Below are positions 5,579 through 5,613 of a stretch of 5,613 nt of DNA, one piece after another. Source of the stretch: Methylorubrum extorquens (GTDB lineage: Bacteria; Pseudomonadota; Alphaproteobacteria; Rhizobiales; Beijerinckiaceae); contig JAEUAC010000218.1 of assembly GCA_019695455.1 (NCBI GenBank), positions 1 to 5,613 of the forward strand, read 5' to 3'. The notes below the pieces were generated by a model. It saw nothing but the letters and a program-made list of their open reading frames with translations. It had not been told where the DNA came from and searched no databases. A program made the position numbers and the translations under genes. Positions within the stretch are counted from its first letter, which is position 1; every line of letters begins with the position of its first letter.

Positions 5579-5613
5579 GTGCAGGTTCTGGTTCGGGACA
5601 ACAACGTCGATCA
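5579..5613 (+). CDS. rpsU: 30S ribosomal protein S21, first 11 full codons (3' end outside window)
   Basis: The visible residues MQVLVRDNNVD, then a partial codon starting CA, match the characteristic N-terminus of alphaproteobacterial S21, a small basic protein of the 30S subunit that takes part in translation initiation. The start is GTG at 5579, preceded by GAGGAA (5568-5573) at 5-nt spacing. The gene is cut by the right edge. The short stretch limits certainty, but the match to the known S21 start is distinctive, and I recall purEK lying near rpsU in related genomes. Confidence 0.88.
   Translation, partial: MQVLVRDNNVD

Noticed and set aside
5131..5604. Minus-strand open frame covering the region from the small membrane gene to rpsU
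   Set aside because: It is Arg/Thr/Gly-rich, has no motif, and runs antisense to the recognised rpsU start and the small membrane gene.

Overview
The window is very GC-rich DNA, with G or C at nearly every third codon position. It looks like an alphaproteobacterial (Rhizobiales) chromosome, most likely Methylobacteriaceae. The support is the single-domain response regulator type, the DUF465/YdcH–purE–purK cluster running into rpsU, the S21 N-terminus, and promoter-like TTGCC-N17-TAT elements. The genus is inferred from gene content and composition, not proven.

Left part (1-1115): the 3' half of an SMP-30/gluconolactonase-type sugar lactonase gene runs in from the left edge. It converges on a stand-alone receiver-domain response regulator on the minus strand. 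The 107 bp between their stop codons hold a hairpin and four imperfect 20-21 bp repeats. The regulator is divergent from the next gene across about 120 bp.

Middle (1116-3396): a complete AMP-forming acyl-CoA synthetase of the DmdB/plant AAE-like group is preceded by a good sigma-70-type promoter, which points to a GTG start. It ends at a strong GC hairpin, facing a small minus-strand DUF465 (YdcH-like) coiled-coil gene. A second, paralogous DUF465 gene is divergent from the first and leads into the purine genes.

Right part (3397-5613): purE and purK overlap by 8 bp and encode the two-step ATP-dependent conversion of AIR to CAIR in purine synthesis. A predicted 61-residue single-pass membrane protein of unknown function follows, then a terminator-like hairpin, a likely promoter and leader, and the first codons of rpsU (ribosomal protein S21), cut by the right edge.

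This is mostly ordinary housekeeping and metabolic chromosome. I saw no mobile element, CRISPR array, tRNA, rRNA or defence/toxin system. The points most worth a second look are the tandem repeat between the convergent genes, the divergent DUF465 pair, the small membrane protein next to rpsU, and the promoter evidence that moves the acyl-CoA synthetase start.
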